Shown: positions 29,487 through 37,653, counted from the stretch's first letter. The stretch is DNA of 37,653 nt from Rhodospirillales bacterium (GCA_024640665.1 JAHEEO010000003.1:1-37653), one strand, 5' to 3'. Notes: generated from the sequence alone by a model not told the origin. A program made the numbers and translations.

Positions 29487-30833
29487 TTAATTCGTCAGGG
29501 TTCTCAACAGGTTGCTATAGTCCTCGGCGACCCGCCGTTCTGACTCGCGTAAGGCCTTGATTCGCTTACACGCATGCAACACTGTTGTATGGTCTCGACC
29601 GCCAAAAGCATCGCCTAATTCTGGCAAACTATGCCGCGTTAATTCGCGTGCCAAAGCCATCGCTATTTGCCGGGGTCGAGCAATTGAAAGACTTCGGCGC
29701 TTCGACAGCAAATCGGCGACCCGAATTTTGAAGTACTCGGCTACGACCCGCTGAATATTCTCCAGCGTCACCAATTTATCTTGCAGTGTCAGTAAATCGC
29801 GCAGCGCTTCCTTCGCCAATGCCAGGGTAATAGCTTGACCCGAGAAGCGGGCATTGGCTAAAACCCGCCGTAAAGCTCCTTCAAGCTCCCGAACGTTGGA
29901 GCGAATCAACCGCGCGATGAAAAAAGCGACGTCTTCGGGTAGATCCGCCGATTCGGCAGCGGCCTTACTCATCAATATAGCGACGCACGTCTCGAGTTCC
30001 GGTGGCTCTATCGCCACGGTTAAACCCCAGCCAAAGCGAGATTTCAAGCGCTCTTCGAGACCGGAAACCTCTTTCGGATAGCGGTCGCAGGTCAAAATAA
30101 TCTGCCGCTGGCTCTCTACCAACGCATTGAAAGTATGGAAGAATTCTTCTTGCGAGCGTTCTTTGTTAGCGAAAAACTGTATATCGTCGATCAATAGCGC
30201 ATCAACCGACCGATAGGCATTCTTGAATTCTGAAATGGTGTTGTGCTGCAGCCCACGCACCATATCGCTGACAAAACGCTCGGAATGCACGTAAACCACT
30301 TGGGCATCGTTATCACGCTGATGAATCATATTTCCAACAGCGTGCATCAAATGGGTCTTACCCAGCCCGACACCGCCATAAATGAACAACGGGTTATATG
30401 CTGAACCGGGATTCTCCCCCACCTGCATCGCTGCTGCCCGCGCGAATTGATTGCTCTTACCCTCAACGAAATTCTCAAAAGTAAAGCTCGCATTAAGCCG
30501 ACTGCCGAGTGCCGCGCGCTGCCGGCGCTTGCCTGGTTCTTCGGTTACCGCCAATGGTTCTGCTCGGCGGCCGCCGACTTCAATAACCACTTTGCTGTCA
30601 GAGTTTCCAGCTCGCTGCTGCCACCAAACCTCAATCGTTTCCAGGCAGTGCGTCCGAACCCAATCGACAACATAGGGATTAGGCGCGAGCAAATGCAGCT
30701 GGTTACCGCTGCGCTGCGCTTGCAGCGGCCGAATCCAGGTACTGAAATCGCTGTCAGACAACTGCAGCGCCAAAACGCGCGAGCAGTCGTTCCACAGGGT
30801 CGAGTCAGCCGCCGCGGTCTCTGCCACGGGCAA
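29487..30833 (-). CDS. dnaA: Chromosomal replication initiator protein DnaA
   Basis: 448 residues. Domain I (about 1-85, DSTLWNDCSRVLALQLSDSDFSTWIRPLQA), a short linker, the AAA+ domain III with NQFARAAAMQVGENPG, Walker A GGVGLGKTHLMHAVGN, Walker B VDALLIDDIQFF, and the arginine-finger region, and domain IV with SIARPRQIAMALARELTRHSLPELGDAFGGRDHTTVLHACKRI, the DnaA signature that binds DnaA boxes. The start is TTG 30833, or possibly GTG 30827; the ribosome-binding site is poor for both. It heads the leftward cluster dnaA-dnaN-recF-gyrB. Confidence 0.98.
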   Translation of the reverse strand: MPVAETAAADSTLWNDCSRVLALQLSDSDFSTWIRPLQAQRSGNQLHLLAPNPYVVDWVRTHCLETIEVWWQQRAGNSDSKVVIEVGGRRAEPLAVTEEPGKRRQRAALGSRLNASFTFENFVEGKSNQFARAAAMQVGENPGSAYNPLFIYGGVGLGKTHLMHAVGNMIHQRDNDAQVVYVHSERFVSDMVRGLQHNTISEFKNAYRSVDALLIDDIQFFANKERSQEEFFHTFNALVESQRQIILTCDRYPKEVSGLEERLKSRFGWGLTVAIEPPELETCVAILMSKAAAESADLPEDVAFFIARLIRSNVRELEGALRRVLANARFSGQAITLALAKEALRDLLTLQDKLVTLENIQRVVAEYFKIRVADLLSKRRSLSIARPRQIAMALARELTRHSLPELGDAFGGRDHTTVLHACKRIKALRESERRVAEDYSNLLRTLTN

Positions 30834-30907
30834 ATTTTCTGCTTTTTGTTTGATAGTCGTGCGGCGTGGTTAGCAAGATCTCAGAGTCTAATACGTACAG
30901 CCCCGAC

Positions 30908-30916
30908 TTATCCAGA
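30908..30916 (+). promoter_or_regulatory. Near-consensus DnaA box upstream of dnaA and rpmH
   Basis: TTATCCAGA has one mismatch to TTATCCACA. Single boxes at this position act in dnaA autoregulation in other bacteria. Confidence 0.5.
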
Positions 30917-30938
30917 ACTCGCTGCATGCCACCCGCTA

Positions 30939-30967
30939 TTGACTGACTTTCAGGGCAAGCGTAAAGT
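30939..30967 (+). promoter_or_regulatory. Sigma-70 promoter of rpmH
   Basis: TTGACT at 30939-30944 (5 of 6 to consensus), a spacer of exactly 17 bases, then TAAAGT at 30962-30967 (4 of 6). The transcript would begin near 30974, about 50 bases before the rpmH ATG. It is the best sigma-70 pair seen in the window. Confidence 0.6.
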
Positions 30968-30978
30968 TGCGCGCTCTC

Positions 30979-31021
30979 TGCGCACCTCGAGTGTGCGCAA
31001 CCCGAAGCACAAAGAGTTGCG
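30979..31021 (+). promoter_or_regulatory. rpmH leader with two mutually exclusive hairpins
   Basis: TGCGCAC (30979-30985) pairs perfectly with GTGCGCA (30993-30999) in a 7-bp stem. The 3' part of that stem, CGCAAC (30996-31001), can instead pair with GTTGCG (31016-31021), which covers the end of the Shine-Dalgarno AAGAG just before ATG 31024. So the leader can fold to expose or hide the ribosome-binding site. The ribosomal protein gene could be self-regulated through this, but that is inferred from base pairing alone. Confidence 0.4.
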
Positions 31022-31023
31022 AA

Positions 31024-31158
31024 ATGAAGCGAACTTTTCAACCGAGCAAACTAAAACGCAACCGCACTCATGGTTTTCGCGCGCGCATGGCAACCCGCGG
31101 CGGCCGCAAAGTGCTCAATCGCCGTCGTGCCAAAGGGCGTGCGCGCCTTTGCCCATAG
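31024..31158 (+). CDS. rpmH: 50S ribosomal protein L34
   Basis: 44 residues, exactly the usual length. The sequence begins MKRTFQPSKLKRNRTHGFRARMA and continues with the highly basic core of L34. It is a component of the large ribosomal subunit. ATG 31024 has AAGAG seven bases upstream. It is followed within five bases by rnpA, the usual arrangement rpmH-rnpA-yidC. Confidence 0.98.
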   Translation: MKRTFQPSKLKRNRTHGFRARMATRGGRKVLNRRRAKGRARLCP

Positions 31159-31162
31159 TTGG

Positions 31163-31531
31163 GTGAAATCACCCGGTCGGGCAGACTCCCGCTTCACGAA
31201 ACATCAGCGTTTGTCTACCCCAAAACACTTCAACCACGTTTTCGCGCAAGCCAAACGATCCTCCGATCAATTCTTCACTATACTGGCGCGCAGCAATGAT
31301 AGTGATCTCGACCGCCTGGGTCTGGCAATCTCAAAACGCGCAGCACGCCGCGCTGTTGATCGCAACCGACTAAAAAGGCTCGTTCGCGAAGTATTCAGAA
31401 TGCGCGCGGCGCTTACTCGTTGCGACTTTGTCGTCATAGCGAAACCGGCGGCCAGTGTTTCCGACAATGCCGCGTTGCGGCGGAGTCTCGATCATCTATT
31501 TGGGCGTTTCGTGACAGTGGCCACCAACTGA
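31163..31531 (+). CDS. rnpA: Ribonuclease P protein component
   Basis: 122 residues, basic. RnpA binds the catalytic RNA of RNase P and helps cleave the 5' leaders of pre-tRNAs. RFTKHQRLSTPKHFNHVFAQAKR at the N-terminus, RLGLAISKRAARRAVDRNRLKRLVREVFR with the family signature RNRxKRLxRExFR, and an acidic-poor end are as expected. GTG 31163 lies 5 bases after the rpmH stop and avoids an upstream overlap with L34. The stop overlaps the yidC ATG by one base (TGATG). The yidD gene that often sits between rnpA and yidC is missing. Confidence 0.95.
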   Translation: MKSPGRADSRFTKHQRLSTPKHFNHVFAQAKRSSDQFFTILARSNDSDLDRLGLAISKRAARRAVDRNRLKRLVREVFRMRAALTRCDFVVIAKPAASVSDNAALRRSLDHLFGRFVTVATN

Positions 31532-33180
31532 TGGACAACATAAGAATATTTCTGTGGATGGGATTCCTGACACTTGTTTGGTTGGGATTTAACCAGTGGG
31601 TAGAGGACTATGGGCCGCCGCCCCCCCCCAATGGGGTCGAAGCCGAGCAGACGCCAACCAGCATCATCCGCAATGGCGACGAGCAACTGCCAAACGTCGT
31701 AGATACAACAGCTTTACCGCAAATCGACACGGCGCCGACATCTACAGTATCGCTGGATAACCCGATTCGCGTACGCACCGATGTATTAGACGTCATCATC
31801 GATCCAGCCGGCGGTGACATCGTTCAAGCCGATCTGCTGGAATACCCGGTCACAAAAGACGCCCCGGATGATTTAGTGCGGCTGTTGAACTTCGCACCGG
31901 GTACACGCTGGGTTTTCAATACCGGCGTGCGGCACTCAGAATCGGAAAATGGGCCGACACACATAGTCGAATTTTCGAGCCGCAGTTCGAACTACGAGTT
32001 GGCAAATGGACGAGATGAGCTTGTAGTTTCTCTCGATTGGGCAGATGGCAACGGGCTAACAGCGCATAAGAACTACACTTTCAAGCGGGGCCAGTACGAA
32101 ATCGATCTGGATATCCAGGTACAAAACGAAACCAACGCGCCCTGGGGAGCCGTGGCTTATTCGCAAATGGTCCGTGAGCACATTCCACGGGACCGGTCAT
32201 TTATGGATGTAGACACTTATTCATATATCGGCCCAGTGTTGTACGACGGCGACAGGTCCGACAAACCCGAAGTCGAAGACCTGGAAATTATGCCGATCGT
32301 AGGAAAATATACTAACGGTTGGTTCGCCAGTATCCAGCATCACTTCCTGGCAGCCGTCGTGCCGACAGCCGGCGAAGCTTTCAATTACCAGGCCAGTGCC
32401 AGCGCGGGTACGTACGTACTCACCGCCATTGGTGACATTGAAGAAATACCGCCGCAAACGGCTCGCAATTTCTCATCCCGGTTCTTTATAGGGCCCAAAC
32501 TGCAGGACCAACTTCGTTCAACGGCTGAAGGACTGGAGCTCACGGTCGATTATGGCTTCCTAACCGCGCTCGCCCAACCACTGTTTTGGCTACTGCGTAA
32601 AGCGTTCAGTTTCTTAGGTAACTGGGGTCTAGCAATTATCTCTGTTACGTTTTTGATCAAACTCGCGTTTTACAAGCTTACTGCCACGAGCGGCCGTTCA
32701 ATGGCAAAAATGCGCAAGATAGCGCCGCGTATGCAGGCACTTAAAGAGCGTCATGGCGACGACCGCCAAGCCTTGAGCCAGTCGATGATGGAGCTCTACA
32801 AAAAAGAGAAAGTGAACCCGGCGGCAGGTTGTCTACCCATCTTGATTCAGATGCCGTTCTTCTTCGCGTTTTACTGGGTGCTGATCGAAAGTGTAGAAAT
32901 GCGCCAGGCACCCTTTATGCTGTGGATCAACGATCTATCTGTGCGCGATCCATTCTTCATCCTGCCTTTGCTGATGGGTGCAGCAATGTTTCTGCAGACG
33001 AAACTCAACCCATCACCGCCTGATCCAGTGCAGGCAAAAATCATGCAGTTCATGCCACTGGTTTTTTGCGGCATGTTCGCGTTCTTCCCGGCCGGGTTAG
33101 TTTTGTACTGGCTGACGAATACGGTTTTGTCGATTGCGCAGCAATGGCGTATCAACAAGATCGTCGCGGCTGAAGCCTAG
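31531..33180 (+). CDS. yidC: Membrane protein insertase YidC
   Basis: 549 residues, E. coli-like in length (548). TM1 at residues 5-21, a long periplasmic P1 domain (about 30-345, beta supersandwich, includes RFFIGPKLQDQLRSTAEGLELTVDYG), then five helices: about 345-385, TSGRSMAKMRKIAPRMQALKERHGDDRQALSQSMMELYKKEKVNPAAGCLP as the conserved cytoplasmic C1 region, IQMPFFFAFYWVLIESVEM, PLLMGAAMFLQTKLNP, and FFPAGLVLYWLTNTVLSIAQQW. It inserts and folds inner membrane proteins alone or with Sec. ATG 31531 overlaps the rnpA stop by one base, so translation is coupled. Confidence 0.97.
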   Translation: MDNIRIFLWMGFLTLVWLGFNQWVEDYGPPPPPNGVEAEQTPTSIIRNGDEQLPNVVDTTALPQIDTAPTSTVSLDNPIRVRTDVLDVIIDPAGGDIVQADLLEYPVTKDAPDDLVRLLNFAPGTRWVFNTGVRHSESENGPTHIVEFSSRSSNYELANGRDELVVSLDWADGNGLTAHKNYTFKRGQYEIDLDIQVQNETNAPWGAVAYSQMVREHIPRDRSFMDVDTYSYIGPVLYDGDRSDKPEVEDLEIMPIVGKYTNGWFASIQHHFLAAVVPTAGEAFNYQASASAGTYVLTAIGDIEEIPPQTARNFSSRFFIGPKLQDQLRSTAEGLELTVDYGFLTALAQPLFWLLRKAFSFLGNWGLAIISVTFLIKLAFYKLTATSGRSMAKMRKIAPRMQALKERHGDDRQALSQSMMELYKKEKVNPAAGCLPILIQMPFFFAFYWVLIESVEMRQAPFMLWINDLSVRDPFFILPLLMGAAMFLQTKLNPSPPDPVQAKIMQFMPLVFCGMFAFFPAGLVLYWLTNTVLSIAQQWRINKIVAAEA

Positions 33181-33263
33181 GCCTAAGTCTGCGTCGCTAA
33201 AGATCGGAGGAACTTGGCGGCGACGGCTTGACCAACGCCACGACAAAGGCCTGCCGCATGAAC

Positions 33264-34469
33264 TCAACGCGAACTTGTGACAACGACTGCTCCAGCAGTC
33301 AGCGTCTTATGTACTGGGCAGCGGTCTGCTATTTCAAGGAAGCGTTTTCTAGCAGCATCGTCTAATGGACCAACCAGTTCCACTTCACGGTCAAAACGAT
33401 CGATGCGGCCTTCCTTCGTTTCGCACTCAGCGCACTCGGTTGCATGAACTTTGTCATGACGAACCCGAGTAATCGCGCGCTCAAGCGGCAGGCCTTTGTG
33501 ACGCGCATACATCTGTAACGTCATGCTCGTGCAGGCAGCCAACGCGCCGCTTAGCAAATCGTACGGTGATGGGCCAAGTGCATCCCCGCCTAAATCTCTC
33601 GGCTCATCAGCAATGAGCTCATGCCCAGCCAATTGCAGCATGGTCACGAAACCACGCTCGCCAGTTTCGGCCAGTGCGTGTTCCGAGATCGAAACAGCTT
33701 GCTCGGCAGCCGCTGCTGCTGTGTAAGGCCGTGACCACGTAGCAACCATATCAGCTGCGTACTCAGCGTCGGACTGCTTGGATAGTAAATGATCGGCATG
33801 GTCCAGTGAGACGAAGCTTTTAGGATGCATTGCTTCTAGGAAGATCTCAGATGCATTGCTGATCTCCACGATGTCGTCGAGCGGTGCATGCATGACTAAC
33901 AGTGCGCAACGCAGCTCTGCGACCCGTTCCGGCATCGACTGCGCCGCAAGATCATCGAACAGCTGCCGCTTTATCGTAAATGGTTGGCCGCCAAGCTCTA
34001 CTTGAATGTCGTCGCCATCGGTTGACCGCGTGTTCTTGACGATCAGCTTGCCTACATGCTCAGCCTGCGCCGGTGCGCCAATCGTAGCCACAGCCTTAAC
34101 CTGCGGCAAACGCAGGGCTGCCGACAGCACGGCCGTGCCGCCCAGCGAATGCCCGATCAACAGGTCCACGCGTCCAAGTTTTTGCTCCAGCGCCAGCGCT
34201 GCAGCGATCACGTCTTCAACGCTGCTTGAAAAATTGCTGTCGCCAAAAGCGCCCTCGCTCTCACCCAAACCGGTAAAGTCGAATCGCAAAGAGCTGATAC
34301 CCAGCGCTGCCAGTCGACGACTAATCGCTATCGCAGCCTTGCTTTTAGCCGTGCAAGTGAAGCAGTGAGCGAATATCGCTACCGCTTTAGGTCGGCCAGG
34401 TGCATGGTGAAGTTCACCACGCAAAATGTGTCCAGCATCGTTTTGAAATTCAAATTTCTCGGTCGGCAT
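33264..34469 (-). CDS. Alpha/beta hydrolase-OsmC fusion protein
   Basis: 401 residues with two domains. Residues 1-255 are an alpha/beta hydrolase: VAIFAHCFTCTAKSKAA, LRFDFTGLGESEG, the nucleophile elbow GHSLGG near residue 104, and a histidine in SLDHADHLL near 230. Residues 260-401 are an OsmC/Ohr domain: ALAACTSMTLQMYARHKGLPL with the peroxidatic cysteine near 312 and ADRCPVHKTL with the resolving cysteine near 380. Such bifunctional proteins are widespread but their substrates are not known; the OsmC part probably reduces organic peroxides. ATG 34469 has AGGGA 8 bases upstream, and an upstream extension to 34571 would run into mnmE. The gene is convergent with yidC and divergent from mnmE. 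Confidence 0.88.
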   Translation of the reverse strand: MPTEKFEFQNDAGHILRGELHHAPGRPKAVAIFAHCFTCTAKSKAAIAISRRLAALGISSLRFDFTGLGESEGAFGDSNFSSSVEDVIAAALALEQKLGRVDLLIGHSLGGTAVLSAALRLPQVKAVATIGAPAQAEHVGKLIVKNTRSTDGDDIQVELGGQPFTIKRQLFDDLAAQSMPERVAELRCALLVMHAPLDDIVEISNASEIFLEAMHPKSFVSLDHADHLLSKQSDAEYAADMVATWSRPYTAAAAAEQAVSISEHALAETGERGFVTMLQLAGHELIADEPRDLGGDALGPSPYDLLSGALAACTSMTLQMYARHKGLPLERAITRVRHDKVHATECAECETKEGRIDRFDREVELVGPLDDAARKRFLEIADRCPVHKTLTAGAVVVTSSR

Positions 34470-34518
34470 CCGTATGTCCCTAATATTCCGTAAACTGAAG
34501 AGTGCTACATGACACGCA

Positions 34519-35907
34519 GTGGAACAAACCTTGTCGAATACACATGACGACACAATAGCGGCACTCGCCACCGCCCCAGGCAGTGGTGCAGTGGCGATCG
34601 TGCGTTTATCTGGAAACGAATCGCAGCGGATCGCGGAGCAAATCTGCGGTGCTGCGCCGGCGCCCCGCCGCGCCGAGTTGCGCGCATTTCGAGATGCCAG
34701 CGGCGAGCTTATCGATACCGGTTTGGCCCTGTATTTTCCGGGCCCAGATTCATATACAGGGCAAGACGTGGTCGAATTCCAGATTCACGGCAGCCCAGTC
34801 ATCAGCGAGTGGCTGCTGGAAGCCATCGTCAGCGCAGGTGCTCGCGCGGCGGAGCCCGGAGAATTCACGCTGCGGGCGTTCTTAAACGACAAGCTTGATC
34901 TTGCTCAGGCGGAAGCGGTTGCCGATCTCGTCGCCAGCCATTCACGCGCTGCAGCGCGTGCGGCGGGGCGCTCACTGAGCGGTAGTTTTTCGGAACGGGT
35001 CGCTGCCATTCAAAGTTCATTGACCCATCTGCGGGTGCAGCTCGAAGCGCACCTCGATTTCCCAGACGAAGAAATCGACCCGGAGAGCGGGGCCGCCTTG
35101 CAATCCAGTCTACGAATGACAAAACAGTCGATTGCTCAATTGCAGCGCGAGGCGCATCGTGGCGTCGTTTTGCGCGACGGCTTGAACTTGGCGATTGCCG
35201 GTCCGCCGAATGCCGGTAAGTCGAGCCTATTGAATCGCCTCGCCGGGTACTCTGCCGCGATTGTGACGGACATACCGGGCACGACACGTGATCCGCTTCG
35301 GGAGCACCTTGTCTTGGACGGGCTGCCCATCACGATTGTCGATACGGCCGGACTGCGCGCAACAACGGATCCGATAGAAAAAGAAGGATTGCGACGCGCA
35401 CATGTCGAGTTGGAGCGCGCCGACCGCGTCTTGTGGGTCAGCGATGTCATGCAAGATATCGAAGCCACCGTTGCCGAGGCACGCACAAGCTTGTCTGGCT
35501 TGGATAAGGTCTCGTTCGTCTTTAACAAGATCGATCTCCTCGACAAACCACCTAGTGCAACGCAGCGCCTGGCCGACAATGCAGTTCTGGAATCGACGGG
35601 TGCGCCTGCCGTGGCCGTCTCGGCGCTGACGGGCAGTGGGTTCGAGAACCTCACTCGACACTTAAAAGAACTGGCCGGCTGGTCGGAAAATGTAGAAGGG
35701 AGTTTCAGTGCGCGCCGTCGTCACCTTGACGCTATTGAACGCGCGCTTAATCATCTTGATAGCGCCGAGCCGTTGTTGATCAGTCAATCTGAACTTGCGG
35801 CCGAGGAGTTGCGAAATGCGCAGCAATCGCTCAGCGAAGTGACCGGAGAGTTGACCAGCGATGATCTGCTGGGCGAGATATTTTCGAGTTTCTGTATCGG
35901 CAAATAG
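34519..35907 (+). CDS. mnmE: tRNA modification GTPase MnmE
   Basis: 462 residues. With MnmG it adds a carboxymethylaminomethyl-type group to U34 of certain tRNAs. N-terminal folate-binding domain (DDTIAALATAPGSGAVAIVRLSG, GEFTLRAFLNDKLDLAQAEAVADLV), helical domain, and G domain: GPPNAGKSSLLN near residue 225, DIPGTTRD, DTAGL, NKIDL, and SAL. The C-terminus ends in FCIGK with the conserved catalytic cysteine. The start is GTG 34519; no ribosome-binding site is evident. The stop is 6 bases from the convergent SulP stop. The usual next gene, mnmG, is not here. Confidence 0.96.
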   Translation: MEQTLSNTHDDTIAALATAPGSGAVAIVRLSGNESQRIAEQICGAAPAPRRAELRAFRDASGELIDTGLALYFPGPDSYTGQDVVEFQIHGSPVISEWLLEAIVSAGARAAEPGEFTLRAFLNDKLDLAQAEAVADLVASHSRAAARAAGRSLSGSFSERVAAIQSSLTHLRVQLEAHLDFPDEEIDPESGAALQSSLRMTKQSIAQLQREAHRGVVLRDGLNLAIAGPPNAGKSSLLNRLAGYSAAIVTDIPGTTRDPLREHLVLDGLPITIVDTAGLRATTDPIEKEGLRRAHVELERADRVLWVSDVMQDIEATVAEARTSLSGLDKVSFVFNKIDLLDKPPSATQRLADNAVLESTGAPAVAVSALTGSGFENLTRHLKELAGWSENVEGSFSARRRHLDAIERALNHLDSAEPLLISQSELAAEELRNAQQSLSEVTGELTSDDLLGEIFSSFCIGK

Positions 35908-35913
35908 CGGCAC

Positions 35914-37590
35914 TCATGGTCTCGGTGTGCTGCGACAGTATTCTGCCGCAGCGGCGATGGCATCCTGGCGATGTTCAAACCGGTTGCTTGCCGGTATACG
36001 GTCCAATACCCCCATGCCAGCCAGGGTCCGCAAGGATTGACTGCGTAAGCCTGCCACGATGACGTGCGTGTCTTGTTGCATGGAGCTGTCGATCATGGCG
36101 TCAATGGCCATTGCACTGCTGGGGTCTATGTACGCTGAATGCGTAAAGTCGTAGATCACGACGTCGTTCAGCTCCAGTGCCTGAATGTCACGCCGTTCCA
36201 GCTCGCGGGCAGAGGCGTATGAAAACGAACCGCGTAATTCTGTGATGAGAATTCGCCCGTCGGCGGCGTTGAGCAGACTAGTTTCTTCGGTCGTCAAATC
36301 GTCTAGATCGGCTGCTTTAGTGACTTGCTTGAGACCCTTGAGTTGTTCCTCCGCAAGCCATTTGGCAGTTACAAAACTGGCGGCGATGATGCCGACGGCT
36401 ACCGCCGTTATCAGATCGACAAATACCGTGAGGAACAGCGTAATCAGCATGACAAAGGCTTTTTCGCGCGGTACGCGCCGGAGTCGTTTTATGTAGCCCC
36501 AGTCGATTATTTCCCAGCCCACATTCATTAGAATTGCCGCGAGAACCGCATGCGGAACGAACGCCACAGCCGGTCCCAAACCGAGCACCAGTGCCAGCAA
36601 TACGATTGAATGCAGCATCCCCGATACCGGGCTGTGCCCTCCCGCGCGAATGTTGACCACTGTTCGCATTGTGGCGCCTGCTCCGGGCAGCGCGCCGATC
36701 AAGCCGGCAACGATGTTGCCGAGTCCCTGGCCGACTAATTCCTTGTCGGAATCATGGCGCGTCTTGGTCACGGAATCGGCCACGAGGGAGGTGAGCAAGC
36801 TATCGATGGAGCCGAGCAGTGCCAGGATCAATGCGGGCTGAAGCATCTGCACTAACGCGGAGGCTGACTGCACAGGTATTACTAGTTCAGGCAGGCCCGA
36901 AGGGATTGCGCCGATGGTTGGTGCACTAGGGATGGCAACTGCGGCGGCGAATGTGCCGACTAATAATGCGCCCAAAGGGGCAGGAATCGTGCGAGCAAGC
37001 CGCGTTGGCCAGTAGATGATCAACAGCAGCGTTGCTGCGGATAAGCCGATGACTCGGAAGTCCAATAAGCCCGTGTTCATCGTCAGAAAAGTCCGCAGAG
37101 TAGCAACTACCCCGTCGTTGGATGTCGGTAAACCGATGAACGGTAGCAACTGGATAACGATGATGATGACGCCGATACCGGACATGAAACCAGACACTAC
37201 CGATCTAGGTGTGTAAGTAACGTATCTGCCGATACGCAGAAAACCGAACAGCATCTGCAGAAGGCCGCCGAGCATGACGATAGTGAATGCCTCCGGCAGG
37301 CTGTCCGAATGACTGGCTACAATGGCGCCCATAACGACGGTCATTGGGCCAGTAGGCCCGGATACCTGCGCCGGCGTCCCGCCAAATAGCGCGGCAAAAA
37401 AACCGGTGGCAATGGCGCCATACAGTCCGGCAATTGGGCCAGCGCCGGAAGCGACACCAAAAGCCAGTGCCAGCGGCAAAGCAACGACGGCTGCAGTCAG
37501 GCCCCCGAATAGATCGCCACGGATGTTTGCCGTGCCGGAGCTCGTAAGCCGTGTAGGCAAATTGGGTTTCAACAGCTTTGACCAGCTCAT
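35914..37590 (-). CDS. SulP-family anion transporter with STAS domain
   Basis: About 558 residues: 10-12 membrane helices in the SLC26/SulP domain (LFGGLTAAVVALPLALAFGVASGAGPIAGLYGA, PTGPMTVVMGAIVAS, GLGNIVAGLIGALPGAGATMRTVVNI) and a C-terminal STAS domain (about 440-550, RILITELRGSFSYASARELE ... DVVIYDFTHSAYIDPSSAMAIDAMIDSS). The family moves sulfate, bicarbonate or other anions, often coupled to Na+ or H+; the sequence does not tell which. BicA-like bicarbonate transport and sulfate uptake are both open. The predicted N-terminus is at ATG 37590, preceded by no good Shine-Dalgarno; a TTG at 37611 would add 7 residues. It is not flanked by carbonic anhydrase or cys genes in the window. Confidence 0.88.
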   Translation of the reverse strand: MSWSKLLKPNLPTRLTSSGTANIRGDLFGGLTAAVVALPLALAFGVASGAGPIAGLYGAIATGFFAALFGGTPAQVSGPTGPMTVVMGAIVASHSDSLPEAFTIVMLGGLLQMLFGFLRIGRYVTYTPRSVVSGFMSGIGVIIIVIQLLPFIGLPTSNDGVVATLRTFLTMNTGLLDFRVIGLSAATLLLIIYWPTRLARTIPAPLGALLVGTFAAAVAIPSAPTIGAIPSGLPELVIPVQSASALVQMLQPALILALLGSIDSLLTSLVADSVTKTRHDSDKELVGQGLGNIVAGLIGALPGAGATMRTVVNIRAGGHSPVSGMLHSIVLLALVLGLGPAVAFVPHAVLAAILMNVGWEIIDWGYIKRLRRVPREKAFVMLITLFLTVFVDLITAVAVGIIAASFVTAKWLAEEQLKGLKQVTKAADLDDLTTEETSLLNAADGRILITELRGSFSYASARELERRDIQALELNDVVIYDFTHSAYIDPSSAMAIDAMIDSSMQQDTHVIVAGLRSQSLRTLAGMGVLDRIPASNRFEHRQDAIAAAAEYCRSTPRP

Positions 37591-37623
37591 CTTGTACACG
37601 ACGCTGAACAAGGGAACGGCATC

Positions 37624-37653
37624 ATGTCAGCTGTGCAGGTAAATGGGCAAATA
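37624..37653 (+). CDS. Possible start of the next rightward gene (cut by the window edge)
   Basis: The last 30 bases read as ATG then codons for SAVQVNGQI, with AGGGAA 8 bases before the ATG. That is a good ribosome-binding site and a plausible N-terminus, divergent from the SulP gene. Nothing about its function can be said from ten codons. Confidence 0.35.
   Translation, partial: MSAVQVNGQI

Larger units (their letters stand above)
30834..31023. other. dnaA-rpmH divergent region with one DnaA box and the rpmH promoter
   Basis: In Pseudomonas the origin lies in this spacer, but here it is only 190 bases and contains a single near-consensus box, TTATCCAGA at 30908-30916 (8 of 9), about 75 bases before the dnaA start. 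That fits autoregulation of dnaA better than a full origin. The rpmH promoter (30939-30967) and a foldable rpmH leader follow. No cluster of DnaA boxes was found. Confidence 0.55.

Noticed and set aside
30834..31023. A full oriC in the rpmH-dnaA spacer
   Set aside because: Only one near-consensus DnaA box and no cluster of boxes was seen; the spacer is short.
1..37653. tRNA, rRNA, CRISPR or insertion-sequence signatures
   Set aside because: No T-loop with matching acceptor stem, no direct-repeat spacer array, no transposase motif or terminal inverted repeats were found by reading the spacers.

Overview
The window is a chromosome segment of a gammaproteobacterium, and its right half is the classic dnaA neighbourhood. 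The order of secB, grxC, a membrane rhodanese, envC, ctpA and yibQ, of glnA-ntrB-ntrC, and of dnaA-dnaN-recF-gyrB with gmhB and plsC is the order I know from Pseudomonas and its relatives. A GyrB of 804 residues, SecB, and the lipid A and heptose genes all point to a Gram-negative gammaproteobacterium. I cannot name a genus. No insertion sequence, prophage, CRISPR array, tRNA or rRNA was seen.

Layout. 1-2.7 kb: the 5' part of a DUF4124 gene, then ubiK, comM and an anchored cytochrome c5-like protein. 2.7-6.9 kb: a leftward run of small, mostly unstudied genes (DUF6152, a DUF6881-like protein, a hotdog thioesterase, an RRM RNA-binding protein behind a strong hairpin, two small membrane proteins, a DUF6174 protein, a glycine-zipper protein and a parvulin). 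7.0-11.3 kb: a leftward envelope operon, envC-ctpA-yibQ plus a membrane GGDEF-like gene with a degenerate active site. 11.4-13.7 kb: rightward rhodanese, grxC, secB and gpsA. 13.7-16.9 kb: trmL, then a class 1B dihydroorotate dehydrogenase, an LpxA homologue and a GnnA-like oxidoreductase. 16.9-21.5 kb: the nitrogen control cluster glnA, a DUF4124 gene, ntrB and ntrC, with a sigma-54 promoter and NtrC-type sites before glnA. 21.8-24.7 kb: a single-chain glycyl-tRNA synthetase, gmhB and plsC. 24.7-30.8 kb: gyrB, recF, dnaN and dnaA, all leftward. 31.0-35.9 kb: rpmH, rnpA, yidC and mnmE, rightward, with a hydrolase-OsmC fusion opposite. 35.9-37.6 kb: a SulP transporter, then the first codons of a possible next gene.

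The genes diverge around 30.9 kb, as replication genes do beside an origin. Two ParB-binding parS-type palindromes lie inside recF, about 600 bases apart, and encode the same hexapeptide. The short dnaA-dnaN spacer holds an AT-rich tract beside near-consensus DnaA boxes and is the best origin candidate here. The rpmH-dnaA spacer has one near-consensus box and an rpmH promoter with a leader that can fold in two exclusive ways.

The most notable departures from the expected gene set are: glyQ/glyS replaced in place by an alpha2-type GlyRS; an orphan class 1B PyrD without PyrK; an LpxA homologue with changed acyl-pocket residues coupled to a GnnA-like oxidoreductase but no GnnB; an ntrB with no usable start codon; and the absence of gpmI and yidD from their usual places.
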